Shown: one piece after another, positions 1 through 12,520 of the stretch
Position numbering within the stretch: the stretch's first letter is position 1
Layout of the letters: the number at the start of each line of letters is the position of its first letter
Assembly (NCBI RefSeq): GCF_947507565.1
Contig: NC_089180.1
Location: 3,038,001-3,102,000 of the forward strand
DNA from: Oscarella lobularis
Lineage: Eukaryota > Porifera > Homoscleromorpha > Homosclerophorida > Oscarellidae
Direction of reading: 5' to 3'
DNA length: 64,000 nucleotides
Made by a program: the position numbers and the translations under genes
The notes under the pieces: generated by a model
Told to the model about the DNA's origin: nothing
Databases searched by the model: none
Seen by the model: only the letters and a program-made list of their open reading frames with translations

Positions 1-469
1 AGCACCCCGTGCTTTTGATAAACAGACATTGAGCCAAGCAAGAGTGGCTCAATGCTAGTTTGAACAGGCCCTCCCCGAGTACGGATCGATCAATCTTTTG
101 GTACCACCGCGCCGGGAGACTACGGTATTAGAGGCCGTCTCTCTTCCAGGAGGGTACCGGTGGGGTGGCTGATGACGTCGTGGCTCGCCCGACACTTTTT
201 GGAACGAGTGGCCATTGCTTTTGCGGTGGCTGCCTTGGGCTACGAAGCGTATAAAACTCCGCGCTTTAATATCCAAGAAACACTAAACACAAGAAAAAAA
301 GGAAACAAAAAGAAACACACACAAACAGACAAAAAAACAGGTCAATCCCTGTTTAATTTAGCACCTGACTGAGGTGTCAACAGAGCTAACAGATACACAA
401 ACAGGGGAATGGAGAACAATACACTTAACTTTACGAAGAAGAATACGGTAAGTATAATGGTAAGTATAA
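1..469. other. no recognisable gene
   Basis: I see only short open frames here and no recognisable protein. The stretch from about 280 to 340 is A-rich low complexity. The hAT remnant to the right fades out near 470 on the minus strand. Confidence 0.5.
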
Positions 470-2706
470 TGGTTTGATATCAACTCGACAGAGCCATCTT
501 TCTGCGTGCATTTAGAAAGAATAGACTTAAACGTGGGCAACTCTTCAACTGGTTTTGCTGATAAATTCTTCTACTCCTTCACGGTTTTAAAGAATCCAGC
601 TACAGCTTTAAGAATATTGATATTGTCGGCTTGAAGGCATTTTGAAAACGTAGCACACGGCGCAAGCAGATCTACGAAAAAGGCGCAACCAAGCAACAAC
701 TTTGCGTCACAAAGTAAGCTTTGCACGCTGAGCAGCACTTACAGACCTATCTTGCGACAGAGATTCTATGTGAGCGAGATAAGCGCCATATTTTGATAGA
801 ATTCGTTTTATTGCCGCGACTTTATGTGACACCTATCGTGAACCGCACACCCGAACAGGATTAACACCCCCTGGCCTCATTTTAAAAACTTCTTTTAGAT
901 TTGCGACGATTTCTTTGAGCTCCCTCATCTTCTTAGGCGAGTTCTCGTAAAGATAATACTTGCGCATCAACATGTTATCCAGTTGATCAAAGAATGTGTT
1001 TTTCAATGCGTCTTTAACGGCAAGTTCGACACGGTGCGCAAGGCACCACATCCAGAATAGCCAAGGTAGACGATCTTGCATTAATCCTTTTAATCCAGCT
1101 GCTGCTATATTTGCTGACGCACCATCCGTTCCAACACCAACTAATTTGTGGCAGTTGCTTGCGTCGGCGTTAACGTCATCAATCCCTAAGACTTTTAGAG
1201 CGTTTACAACGCAATCAAAAAGGCCTTGTCCAGTTGTTGCTTTCGGCGCGACGACAGTCAAATACGTGTAGTCCAGTCTGTACTTAATTTGTTTGGCGCT
1301 TTCGTCGTGAAGATCGCACGTAATTGCAAGAAATAATTCTACGTCGATCTTTTCTTTGTCGGTAGAGCCGTCCATAACCAGGGAAAAGAACGTGCGTTCC
1401 TTAATCATTTCCTTCAAGCTGTGACGTTGAGCTTTCGCGATAAAATCAACAAAATCTCTGCAAGAATGATCACTCAGATACGACGTTCCGATGTTCACTC
1501 CGTGGTGTTTCTCCAAATCGCAGATCTTGGCAAATATTGTAAGCGGCAAATTTTCTGCCGCTACAAATTTTGCAACGTCGAACTTCCGCTTTAAAGCAGG
1601 AAGCAAGCTCTCTGGTATTTGGACCAGGCCTGTTGCAGCGAGTAGTGGCCTTTTTGCAGTCCCAAAGAAGAAGGAGAAAAATTGGGAAATATTGTAGTAT
1701 ACGACCCCAGACCGCGTTATGCGGTGCCAGCACCGCATAACTAGTCAGGTCACCTGACCCTTGCACGTGACCGTGGCATAGGGTCAGGCCAAACGGGAGG
1801 GGGGGATGTGTTGCACCCCGCACTGTGGAGTGCGGCCCAATCACAGGCCGAGTTGTCTGTGACGTAGGGACCAATTAGCTGTTCTAACCGTTTACGCCCT
1901 CGAATGTTTTTATACGAGTAGCGATGAGTGATCAAGGTCGATCGCACGCTTATGCCACCCAATCGTACGCGATCGTAAGCGAAAATGTGACGATCGTACG
2001 CGAAAGAAAGCAATGTAGTACGCGAAAACGACGAACTCCTCAGCTGCGGAGCTCGTCGCTTCTGCGTACGATCACCTAGACCGCGCCTAGACTTTCCAAT
2101 TCTCCCCTAGTTGTCTCGCTTTTGGGATCTCGAAGCTATGACGTAGAGCGTCTCTAATAACTTAATTCGTTTAGTGCGTACCGCATGCAACACTTGGACC
2201 ATGCGCGTTTGGCCAGACCCTTCCTCCCGAGCGAAGGGTGTGGCCTCCAGACTACCGCATAACGCGGTCTGGGGTCGTATACTACAATATTTCCAAAAAT
2301 TGGTGCTGCTGCTGCTACTACTGGTTACGCCTTCGTCAATCGAGAGGGAGCGCTTCTTTAGCCTCATCGCCTCTACATGTTGATCGCTTTTGGCGTGATC
2401 CCGCAGACTTGTGCATCGAATGGATTCAGCGCCACGAATCCACTTCGAACTGAAGTGCTTTTTTCCCTTCAACCGGCCTTCGAACTCTTGGCAGACTATG
2501 CACAGAAGGTGGGTTACCACTCGCTTGCCTCTTTCCGTCTTGGTAGAGCAATTGAGCCAAACGACTGTGGAAAGATCTCGATCGTATTCTCTTTTCCACT
2601 TCTGGAACTTTGCGTAATCGACGAGACGCGGTTTGGAAGCCGAAGGACCAAGTTTGTTGAACACCATTACGAAGACAAATACGATGCGCACGCTAACAAA
2701 CAACAT
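470..2706 (-). pseudogene. ZNF862-like hAT transposase remnant, split by a MITE
   Basis: Read on the minus strand, the N-terminal part (2706 to about 2300) has the TTF/BED-like zinc-finger signature of ZNF862-type hAT proteins: WLNC near the start, then LLCIVCQEFEGRLKGKKHFS and CTSLRDHAKSDQH. After a 592-bp insertion the frame resumes near 1690 and runs to 833 with the hAT core (LVMDGSTDKEKIDVELFLAI, VGVGTDGASAN, WCLAHRVELAVKDAL). Below 833 homologous sequence continues in shifted frames (KVAAIKRILSKYGAYLAHIE, then LLLGCAFFVDLLAPCATFSK) to about 470. The gene is therefore broken by the insertion and by at least two frameshifts, and the C-terminal dimerisation region is not clear. The assignment rests on family-level recognition; whether it was an active transposon or a domesticated copy cannot be decided. 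Confidence 0.75.
1694..2285. mobile_element. 592-bp MITE with AATATT target duplication inside the hAT gene
   Basis: The ends are inverted copies of GTAGTATACGACCCCAGACC continuing through GCGTTATGCGGT (about 32 bp). They are flanked on both sides by AATATT (1688-1693 and 2286-2291), which removed once would restore the hAT frame region. A strong hairpin (GTTATGCGGTGC / GCACCGCATAAC) lies just inside the left end. No coding capacity is seen. The interior carries GGGTCAGGCC/GGCCAGACCC subterminal motifs reminiscent of the hairpin-ended family found elsewhere in the window, but the outermost termini differ. Confidence 0.75.
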
Positions 2707-4571
2707 TTCAGCTGAAAAACACTCTTAGGGAAACCTTTACGCTCGCTAGACAAATAGTGAAGTCTACAACACGGCGAAGTACAGTAAAGTCCGCAAGACA
2801 TCAAGTAAAATAGTTTGAACGGCTTCAAAAAATAATCAGACGATTTGCTGATTACTCCAAAATTTAGTCGGACACCCTGTTATTTTCTTCGGGCATTGTT
2901 CGATGTCCGACTGTTATTTCGAGGCCTGATTTTTGGAAAATTGTTAAATTGACATCCCATTTTCGTGACAACGTTGCGCCAGAAGACAGTAGGAATGATT
3001 TTCCTGTTTCAATTCCTCTCCTCAATAAATGGTCAGTCCCAGTTGTGGTGGTTAGGCGTATAGGATCGACATTGGCAACGGCTCTAAAGGATTGCTTCAA
3101 AATAATCTCGTCGATTTTCGTCAGGCGCAATGTCGTCGTCGATTTGTCACGGTCCCAAATTTGGCTGTATCTAGCGTCGTTTTTTGGAATAGCCCTGTGG
3201 AAGGGCATAATTGCCAAGCTCATGCGGCGCACATTGCCGCCGACAGAGCTGTTGCGCCGATACCACAAAGTGACCAATCCGTTCAATGCTACGTGAACGT
3301 ACTGATTCGTGGGACTATCTAAAACCTGGTATGGCTTTAGCTGCCGCCGAACGCTACGGTAGACAAGAGACAAATGAATTCAAGGAAGATATGTGTTGAA
3401 CAGCTCGAGCGCAACTAAGTTTCAGCCAACCTGGTTGGTTTCAGCGACACGGTCAGGGTGTTTTCTATAAAATAGGTGGCAGCGGACTCTGAACGCGTCG
3501 CGAGCATAGCGATTGCGGCAAGAAGCAAGCGAGCCATTATGCAGCGTGTTGATTAGATTATAGGTAGTTGGCAAATCACAGCGAGGCAAGTGCACGCCTG
3601 TACATAATCTGGATCGCTTTCCGCGGCGGATCTCGAACGGCCCGAACAGACAACCCAATGGACTCAGAAGTCTACTGTCGACGTCGTCGATCCTACGACT
3701 CGGGGCGCGTCGTGAACAACTTGAAACCGTCGATCGATATCGAGTAAGTGCTCGCCGCGGCCAAATGCTTCCGTGCCAGTATCGATCGAGTTGGAGTCGC
3801 GCCCCGGCTCGTGGTAATTCGAGTTCACAATGATACGTTTCGCGGATTTGCATGAAGCATTGGCGAAAAATGGCGTGAGAGCGCCTGCTTTATGTGCTCG
3901 GATCGTTGTTGGGGCGTCACTAACTAGCCTAAGGCACATTGGGACGACTTGGCGACCTTTGCTCTGGCTTTTGCATTCGCTTTCGACGATCGGCGTGAGA
4001 CGAGTAGCTATATGGCAATTTATCTTTTTATTCTATAGCTCGCGTGATCGATTATCTGTCACGTCGGCGTTGGTCAAACGGACCGTATGTTGCTGTTACG
4101 ATGATTCACTGAACTGTGCACCGTTCCGCTTGCATCAAGGCAACGAGCCAAAGAAAAGGTAAACCGGGCCTATCGATCAGTAGTAGATGGAACCTCGAAT
4201 GTGGGCTAGAAGTGTTAAAAACAATAATTGAGGCTGCTGTAGCTGTATCTATAGCTGTAGTAACGAAGCCGATCTACACTGTACTGTAGTAGACTTTTTG
4301 ATGTACGTGTTTTATTCTGATGGTGACACGCAGAACTAGCCTTTGAATCGTAAAATCCTAGCCCATTGTTAGTTGTTCTAAGAATAATATTTGTTTGGTT
4401 GGGCGGAGTTAGATACTAAAGAGTGCTAGCGGAAGTTCCGGTGACGCAAACGACGAGACGCGCCGTGAGAAAAATACGTCGACGCGTGAGCGTGCAGCCG
4501 TTCGACGAGACAGCAAAGGGCGTGGTTTTGGCAGCATCCCTAATAACGTCTATGTCATCCTGAGGGATTGT
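2707..4571. other. no recognised gene; unassigned open frames
   Basis: The longest open frames are 2864-3373 (-, 169 codons) and 3830-4162 (+, 110 codons). Neither shows a motif I recognise and they overlap other open frames of similar quality, so I do not call them genes. No RNA gene or repeat is evident. Confidence 0.4.
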
Positions 4572-5917
4572 GTGAGAAGGGGCAAGCCTCCGACGCTATC
4601 TCGGGACTCACCATCATTTGCTAGAGACAACGCCGCCCACAACTACCTTCAGAGGAACGTACTGAGTTTTGAAAAAATTTTCTTTCCATGCGATGCTAGG
4701 GAGATCGAGGCCTTAGTGTTTGTTCATTCGCTTACTGGTAAACGCCTAATTGCCCTTCGGGATTCCGACGTTAACAGGATCATTTCGTGGTACTACGACG
4801 TGACAAAGGGCTAAGTATCACTGAAGCTGTGTACGCGCACTACGCGGGAATCTCCAGGAAAAGAATTCAAGAGTGGCTCAACTCCAACGAAGACCACTAC
4901 AAGTTGGATCCAATGTTCAGGAACAAGGGACCTATTGCCCTAGTGGAATCAAGGCGACCTATAGGAAGGCATCAAGTTGATTTGGTTGATTATTCGTTGT
5001 CGCCATCAAAAGCTTGCGATGGCAAAACTTACCGGTACGTTCTTGGAATTATTCAAGATTCCTTCTTCTGCGGAGATTGGAAAGTAAGCATTCTCATGTC
5101 GTTGCCGCGGAACTCTCAACATGTTACTGCATCATTGGCAAGCCCGGCATCTTGCAGTGCGATAGGGGAACTGAGTTCCGCGGCAGCGTTGACGACTATT
5201 GCAAACGAGAGAGAATTAAAATAATTCGATCAACGCCATATCACCCTCAAAGCCAGGGAAAGGTCGAAAGGTCCCATGGCACATGGAAGCGTCGTCTTCT
5301 TCGAGACTCTATGCTGTTGAAAGAGAAAAACGCGGCGTTTTCGTGGGCGGACAATTTACAGGCATACCAGGATCTTTACAACAGCGGTAGTCATGCGCCT
5401 TGGGAAACTTTCTCCGGCCGAAGTGTTTTTTGGAAGAAAGCTCAACGTCATTGGCACATCTGCAAGTGAAGAAGTTGCATCGAGTGAATCTCATGAATCG
5501 AATCATGATCGCGATGGCGATGACGAAGATGAAACGGATTCTGATTGTGAGCTTCCGGAAGACAATGGGGATTCCCAGAGCAGCAGTGATGTGTTATTGC
5601 ACTACAAACAAGCCATTTCCACTCAGAAGATTGCCAGGCGTGCGTCAGCCAAAGCAGCTGAGAAGCTTAAATCATTCCAACCTAGCTACCAAATGTCGAC
5701 GCTTTACGTTGCAGGGGACGAAGAACTTGTCCGATTACCATTATCGTCTCGAAGAGCAAAGGGCAATAGGACATCACTAACAAATATAAACGTTAATCAG
5801 AAAAAAGGCAACTACACAATTTTCAGCGGTGTATTTAATGATGAGAACGGAAAATCTGTTGGGTTGAGGGCCTTACGCACGTTTCGAGAAATGCTCGATA
5901 GTCATCTGAGGAAATGA
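4572..5917 (+). pseudogene. integrase-domain protein (KRBA2/Ginger-like), frameshifted
   Basis: Four consecutive reading frames give one continuous protein. An N-terminal helical region (about 4690-4960) is followed by the start of an rve integrase core, HQVDLVDYS (first acidic residue), then LQCDRGTEFRG (second) and STPYHPQSQGKVERSHGTWK (third), so the DDE triad is present. The C-terminal part contains LSPAEVFFGRKLNV and an acidic serine-rich linker, ending at 5917. Frame changes occur near 4800, 5060 and 5390, so it is not translatable as it stands. This architecture is seen in Ginger DNA transposons and KRAB-A-domain-2-like genes of animals; a gypsy origin is possible but no RT or RNase H adjoins it. 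Its 3' portion recurs at 27.95 kb. Confidence 0.65.
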
Positions 5918-6350
5918 ATTAAATCGATCGCACTTTAAATACATGAGATGACTTTTAAATGAACAATTAATGGTAAAAGACTTTTATCAAAAACCGTGGT
6001 CATCACTGCGTGTGAAGAGGTAGCAAAACAATGCGCTGGAGCCTATTGCAATTACACTATCGGAAGACTAAGAAAATCTCTCCTAATGCTCTAGATGTTG
6101 TTAGTTTAAATCTTTATTTAAAAATTTCGCTGGCGGCTCAAAGAATATGAAAGAGCTGGTATGGATGAAATAAAACGGCGACCTTGAAGTGAAGTAGGCT
6201 GTCAACGTGTTTAGACCACACAAGAGAATACCCACGGAAAACGATACCTGATTTATACACGTTACACTAGCACCTCTCATTGAATAAATAAACCGTTTGT
6301 CATGTAAGTCTAAATGTGACGTCACCTTGAGCAACTTTGTCCCTCAAGCT
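5779..6350 (+). repeat. 3' end and UTR of the integrase element, duplicated at 27.95 kb
   Basis: Sequence from the last ~45 codons of the integrase gene through ~430 bp of downstream DNA is repeated nearly identically at 27,950-28,490. Shared landmarks include aaccgtggtcatcactgcgt and ttagaccacacaagagaata. This shows the integrase unit is an interspersed repeat with a conserved 3' flank. Confidence 0.8.
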
Positions 6351-7080
6351 TCAAGTTGCTCCTGCATGCAGTTACGTTCTTAAACCTTTTTATTCGCCAC
6401 CTCATCTGTCCGCAAAAACGAATGTAAATGACATACATACCCAGTGATAGACAAGTTCCTTTGCAAAATTTGTCAAAGATTCCCGAAATACTGTGTACTA
6501 TCTAAGGATTTGACCAAAACTCAGATTACTGAAGCCCCCGTGTCCTTGAACCATTTGCCGAAATGTCCGGCATGAATCAAAGTACTGTAGTTCCTTTGTG
6601 TTTTTGCGATATCTCTTAAGTACCACAAGAGACGTTTCTACTTCTGACAAAAGTTGCAATGACTAATGTATTTGTGTTTCTACAGCTTAAAAGTCACTTG
6701 CGATCAATAATGAATGCAGAACGATATACGGATCTCGCGGTTTTGGATGTTCATTATCTAAAAGAAACATTCCAAGACAAATAATTTTAAAAAAGTAATA
6801 CTAAATTTTCAAACTAAAACAAAAACGTATCTCTGTTGGCATATTGTACAGTATCGGTCACTATAACCTCTGCACCTCGCTTACTCCTTTGCGGGCTACC
6901 TGCCTTTGGAACAGCAAACTTGATTGTAAAATTGTTTTTGACGCTGTACTCACTCATTTGTTTACTTTTGCCTTTGAAGAGCAACCATCTTTTTAGACGA
7001 TTTCTGATATTTAATATTTTCGCCCTCTCTCAGTTTAGAGGACAGCTCCATGCGTCTGTACTTTGTCGTCAGAAAAGGCG
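6351..7080. other. no gene seen
   Basis: AT-rich sequence with only short frames; nothing recognised. Confidence 0.5.
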
Positions 7081-7280
7081 CAGGGGCGAGAAGAGAAATG
7101 ATATAAATTGGCTCAAACGATGGCGGCGGGAACGCAGATATAGGCATCTCCGCCAATGCTTTGAGCTGTGCGACTCGGCTGATTAGACTACGTTTGAAAG
7201 ATGACTTTCTGTTCAAAGCGCTGAGCGCGTTAAAATTTTCTAAAAACGCTTGTTCACGGAAGATGGTATTCGACGTTGAA
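7081..7280 (+). repeat. coding-like dispersed repeat, second copy at 16.75 kb
   Basis: This 200-bp stretch matches 16,740-16,915 at roughly 80 percent or better by eye. In the same relative frame both encode IGSN..GGNADIG, then a leucine/arginine-rich IRxRLxDDFL segment. Conservation of the peptide more than of the ends suggests a fragment of a repeated gene. I do not recognise the protein. Confidence 0.55.
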
Positions 7281-7661
7281 GGGTACACAATCACCAGAAT
7301 TCCTTCATGTGCTCCATTTTGTTGCTCTGTTGCTTGCATTCCTTGCGGAATATGCATTCACTAACTCTCATGCACGTGTAGGAAGTCCGCAGTTGAAGGC
7401 ATAATCTGCTCACACATACATTTTATTGCTTGAAGAAAAGGCGAACGCGAACAAGACGTCGTTGCTGAAAACGAGTCATTTCCTCCGGATCCGCCTGCAA
7501 ACGAATTGGGCCAGGTCATTGGTCTAAATGACGTGGTCAGAATAATCAAGTCTGGTCGTGACAAGCAACAGTGTCAACCAACCTTTGACGTCAATCGTGT
7601 AAAAAAATTGCTAGCACGAACTGTCCCTTCTCTAAACGGTAGTACAGAGCAGTAATCGGAC

Positions 7662-8257
7662 GTGAAGGCGCTTTTTGCTGCTTACTCTAAAGTCAAAAAA
7701 GCTAGTCTTACTTTGAAATTGCTTGAGAGTAGAAGGGATGAATTCGCATTTGACGACGGTAAAAAGCTGCAGGTGCCTAGCAACAAGAAAGTGTCTTTAC
7801 AGCGCACCATGCAAAATTCGTTTACGAAATTGAAGAAGAAAAAGTCACGACGAGTTCGATACGCTTACGCAAAACCAACGGAAGTCCAGCAGCGCACCAT
7901 TGTCAAATGGTTTCTCAATGATCGGGAACCAGACAAAGACAATCTTCCGTGGCCGCTCACAAAATATCTTTTTCAAGAAGAAATCTTGGTAAGACAACAC
8001 GTGTTCAAACCATGTTTTTTGATTGAAAGAATAAACTTTTAAAAATAATTTGTTGGTTTTGCCCGGACGACAAGCAGGGTTTGCTGTTGCTTGAAAGAGG
8101 GGTTCGTCTGGGAAAAGAGAGTGTTACTGCTAAGCCTGAGGAACTGCCAGACGACTTAATTGGCATTGACTGGAATGAAAAACAAAAGCAACTAAAACGA
8201 TTTGTGACTCAAGACTGCCTGCAGCGTATGACTTCCCTAGGTAAATTCCAGGATTAA
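7662..8257 (+). other. coding-like exons of an unrecognised gene
   Basis: An open frame from 7662 to 8042 encodes a lysine-rich protein containing KPTEVQQRTIVKWFLNDREP and NLPWPLTKYLFQEE. A second coding-like stretch from about 8083 to 8257 encodes LLLLERGVRLGKESVT and GIDWNEKQKQLKRFV and ends at a TAA. The gap between (about 8000-8083) has plausible intron character with a CAG before the second block. Composition looks like genuine protein, but I cannot name the family; it could be another fragment of a transposon ORF. Confidence 0.35.
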
Positions 8258-10500
8258 CTGCATCGACAGTTACTGTATCTAGAATATAATGAATAGAAGC
8301 AAATACGTCTAAAATTCAATTTCAATTTCACCTTTTAAAAGCCATTTCACTTTTAAGACTTGATGAAAATTTGCTTCAATTAAAGCCGTGTCTTCTCCAG
8401 TCGGTTCACTAGCAGAGAGCTTCCTGGAGCAGTGCACTTTCCTGGCAACTAGGTGCAATGCGACTTCATGTAAGGTTTTTTACCTGTCACATGCTTCTAG
8501 CAGATAAATGTACATGTGGATGATGTCTTGATTCAAGCCCATTTCTGGCTACTGCAGAAGGAGAAAAGCCGCTTTAGAAGCTGGCGGTACCACCTAGGCT
8601 CTGCTACAAGTTACCTATGTCACAGGATGCATTTTCATTTAATTAGCTGTTTTGGCCAAAGCGTCAGTATCTTAAGGCTATTGTGGGGCTAAAATATATA
8701 ATGGATGAGGCTTTGCAATGTTGGGGAGCCCATCTTTTTCAGTTTGAAGCGTATACATTGTATTTTCAGTAAATTTTCAAGAAAGTCGTGCGACTTTTCC
8801 CATAGATCCGCGGGTTGATGGGTTCAGAGGTGAATTTTCCTACTTTACAGATGCAACTAATGCAACAAATTCGCTTTGAAAATTGCTACATACAGTATGC
8901 TTTACCAGAAGAATTCGTTTCTTACGCAATTTTACGTTTGCGCGATATTTCGCACGCATTTACGGAGGTTTGTCTATGTGAAGCCGCTGCACCTTCTTTA
9001 AAAGCGTTTGCGGCTTCTACTGTAAAAGTAATCTAATAGATGAGGTTTGGTGTATGGCCGCAAAGTTTTGAAGGGAAAACTGAAAATTCTGCATTGTTGC
9101 TCCTGGTTAAATTAAATGAGAGACGTCCGAGAAAAAATATATTAGCTTGTTTTTAGCGCTGTACGGGTTGACGCCATACTATCTATATGCTGTCAGCAAT
9201 ATCGCGACGAAAACGGCCAAGGAAACGTTAGCTTTCCTCAAAAAGGAAAATTTTTTGTGGTCAAGAATGGCGTGTAGTTGCGGGCGCGAATGAATTGGAA
9301 TATTCGAAGTGATGCGAATGATGGCTACACAACCGCATCATATCTTGTCTGTAGACAAAGCTATGATAAAATTCCAGGGAAGGTCTAAGATAAAGCAGTA
9401 CGTACCTGCTAAACTCATAAAATTTTGATTCAAGTCGTTTTGCGTAAGCGATGATTAGAGTTCCAGCTACGGTAGTCGGAGGTGGTTGAAACCGAACTTT
9501 TGCCAGCCGTCTTATTATTTTTCCAACCACCTAATAAAAATAAATGTTTAATGAGTCTCTACTTCTATCTTGAAGAAATTCTTGGCACCTCCACTGGTCA
9601 TTTCGTTGCCGATTACTTGCTACCAACACTGCACCGCCCGCGTTAGATATTCCATACAACAAACCTTGCAAAAATTTTATCATTTATTTGAAGAGACACC
9701 ATCACACGTCTGTTCCACTGCGGCTGTTACTCTACTGCGTGACGACCCGGATAACTCCCGGATAACGCCTGATAGCAAACTTTCGTCGACGGTATTTCTT
9801 TTTTCAAGTCCAGTTTTTGTCTTTAAAATTTTTAAAAGACTTGTATTGGCTTGTAAAGATTCTTTTAGAAAGATTCGGCATATGCTTGTGAGAAAACAGT
9901 ACGTTTTGGGTGCCTAAAGTCGCCATGCCACTGAAGCAATTTGCAAGTTTTTCAGAATTTAGGTAAAAGGCAAATTTGTTTATAATTTAATTCTATTTTA
10001 AAAGCAATTAAGGCCAAACCAGGAAACTTCTTTTTCGTGACGCCAGACAGGGATTTTATGTACGGGTGCTAAACCTAGCGTGCGTTTTACGCTGAAGTTT
10101 GCAATTCAAATGAATAAGCATCGCCACTCTTTGCTTTTCCTTTGCCGCATTTGCGCAAAACTGCTTTCGAGACGGTCTAGACGTCAGTATTCGTGCCACA
10201 ATAACGCAGTAGCCATACAAGGCGCTTTCAATGTCAAAACAAAAACAAGAATAACAAGTGTTACAGTTACTGTTAACTAAATAATGATCCTGAATGAGAT
10301 CTCTCAGTTTGATGTTTTTGTAGCGAAACCGATAAAAACGAATTGCAAGTATTAAAAGAGCACCGCGCAAAATATTTTTTTGCCAAACTTTCTACGAAAA
10401 AGCAATCATATAACAAAATAAATATTCGCTGTCATGATATACTTGCAAGTGCCATACGCACTTTAAAGTCTTAAAAAAAAACTTGTTTAAATTTATTATA
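8258..10500. other. no recognised gene
   Basis: AT-rich with several frames of 70-115 codons (for example 8815-9036 and 9570-9917 on the plus strand, 9261-9530 on the minus). None has a recognisable domain and overlapping frames on the other strand are equally long. Confidence 0.45.
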
Positions 10501-10501
10501 G

Positions 10502-10711
10502 ATTAAGCAGCTTCACGCCGAACTGCTACTGGTCTTGGCGAAAAAACAAATCATTTGTGAGCCAGCCCATCCTGCCGTGACGAAAAGCCTCACGGACAAT
10601 AAGATGCGTCTACGCTATAGCATGCCCGACGCCTTTTCAGAAGCAGAGTGCAAAACAATTGCGACGTATGTCTTAAAACATGGCACTCACGCCGATACCG
10701 ATGAAATCTAA
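10502..10711 (+). other. short coding-like fragment, unknown
   Basis: An open frame without an internal stop reads IKQLHAELLLVLAKKQII, then CEPAHPAVTKSLTDNK and PDAFSEAECKTIATYVLKHG before TAA. The amino-acid mix looks protein-like and is unlike the surrounding AT-rich DNA. No ATG opens it, so if real it is an internal or terminal exon of something already lost. Confidence 0.25.
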
Positions 10712-11560
10712 CGCAGCTTGATTTTTGAATTCTCAGGTTAATCGATTTTTTGCAATGAAATGATTGACAGACTGTAGTCCCAAGCCGCATGAGATGCTGT
10801 ATGTAGGAGTGGTCACGTCCATACACTCCGACGTCAACGTCTATTTCTCCAATTGACCTAACTCCACGATTCGTCTCCGTTATCGTGAGCTTCACTAATT
10901 GGAATTTCGCAAATAATAGTCAAAATTCTATAGACGAGATTATCCTTTTCAATTTTGTCAAACAACATCCTCACAGCTCCTCGCATTTTAGCATTTTTTC
11001 ACGAACGGTACAAAGCACGGCCTCGTAAATTTGCTAGTGCTGCTCCCGTACAGTACTTGCGGTCAGAATTCGCGTCATATCATTGATCGCCCTTATTACA
11101 AACGGAGCGTCTTTTCACATGCCCATTCCTACTGTCCAGGTATGCCAGCAATGCAGTTTAGATTTTCCATCATTGAGGTTTTTTATAACGTAGCATTCAT
11201 TGCAAAAAAGTTTGATCTTTCTATGTTTAGCCCTATTTCTCACTCGAATCAAGATGCCGATATAGGATCCGATCATGATGGCTGACTACAGCTGCCACAT
11301 TGTATTCTTTTTGGACAGAAAAATATGAAATTGTTTTATTTTATCGGCAAGTGCGATAGCTTGCACGTGCGCGCGGTTCGAATTTTTTTCCAACAATTTT
11401 TTGTCCTCTTTCCTAAAGCGACTTCTATTAACTTCTCTCCTAGACAGATGCAAAGCTATGACCGCAATCCCAAAGCGGGTAATGTCAACAAATTACGTAC
11501 CGCTTATCATTTTTGTGGATTGACTTTATCTCTACCCTTGCAATTTTGACGGCCATTTTC
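10712..11560. other. no gene seen
   Basis: Only short frames; nothing recognised. Confidence 0.45.
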
Positions 11561-11562
11561 AG

Positions 11563-11690
11563 CAAATATATTATTCATCAATGAACGTATTCATCAGTCA
11601 TCAATGGTATATTCATCATTCATCAATGATTATTCATCATTCATCAATAAACCTATTCATCATTGATGAATACATACATGTTCACTATTT
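11563..11690. repeat. tandem ATTCATCA-type repeat
   Basis: About 125 bp of imperfect ~25-bp units built on TATTCATCATTCATCAATGA. Confidence 0.8.
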
Positions 11691-11821
11691 TTGACCCTGA
11701 TATAGCGCCATATGATTCGATGTGATTCACAGGTAATCTTGAAAATCTATCGGCATTCGCATGTTTCTGCGATGAGCGATATGTAATCAAGTAAATGTAA
11801 GCAGAAGGTAATACATATAGC

Positions 11822-12000
11822 TCAACGTTGGAGTCGAGAAGCGGCCAATACAGATTTTTTTTGCCTAAAAATTTTGGTAAGAGGCTGATGATCAGTGATC
11901 AGTTCGAATTGTCGGCCGTATAGATAAATGTGAAATTTATTCACTCCAAGAATTATTACCAAGAGCTTCTTTATCAATTTGTGAATAATTCTACTCTAAC
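11822..12000 (-). mobile_element. Ty3/gypsy RNase H fragment
   Basis: On the minus strand this stretch is a diverged copy of 24,360-24,560, where the RNase H motif of gypsy polyproteins is readable (IDKEALNKIFGVKKF, then YLYGRHFKLITNH). Here the frame is broken. It is a short orphan piece without LTRs. Confidence 0.6.
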
Positions 12001-12316
12001 TTGGATAGACGAGGTTTTTTCGCGGTAGGGCCCCCTTTTTTTGTCCCTTATTGACATATTATATGCACTCGAACTGTTAAGTGTATGACATAAACGTTTT
12101 TGCCGGTTCTTTGGTAAGACACCCGTTGAAATCGATTTTTGTACCGCGTTATTTACCAAACAAATCATTTAAAGAATAAATTGCACTACATGTATTGCTG
12201 CCATAGATGAGTCTAATTTTTGTTGATCTAGGCAATAAGGAAATCTTCAATGTTGTTCTGCATCCTGGCAATCAGGCTGAACGTTCCTATCAGAGAGGAG
12301 CGCCCGACAACATGTT

Positions 12317-12520
12317 GACGAAATCGCTGGAGGACCCGTCGTTTATAAAATTGCGTATCAAACAGTGAAAGACGAACCCGTTCCGTCTCGGCGTGTCAGT
12401 TGCAAGACTCGCACGCGCGCAGATGAGCCCGTTGAAGCGCTGCTAAGAATTGGTCATCAAACTAACGCAGTATCTAGTCAAACGGTCTTTGCTCTCAGCA
12501 CGGTAGCACTGTCAGGTAAG
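12317..12520 (+). other. coding-like fragment, possibly a retroelement tail
   Basis: One frame reads VDEIAGGPVVYKIAYQTVKD followed by a basic segment (SRRVSCKTRTRADEP). The GPVVYK motif resembles the C-terminal end of gypsy integrases, but the match is weak. No start codon or neighbours support a gene. Confidence 0.25.

Noticed and set aside
2864-3373. 169-codon minus-strand open frame
   Set aside because: No recognised motif, and the complementary frame (2949-3296) is similarly long; left as unassigned and not called a gene.
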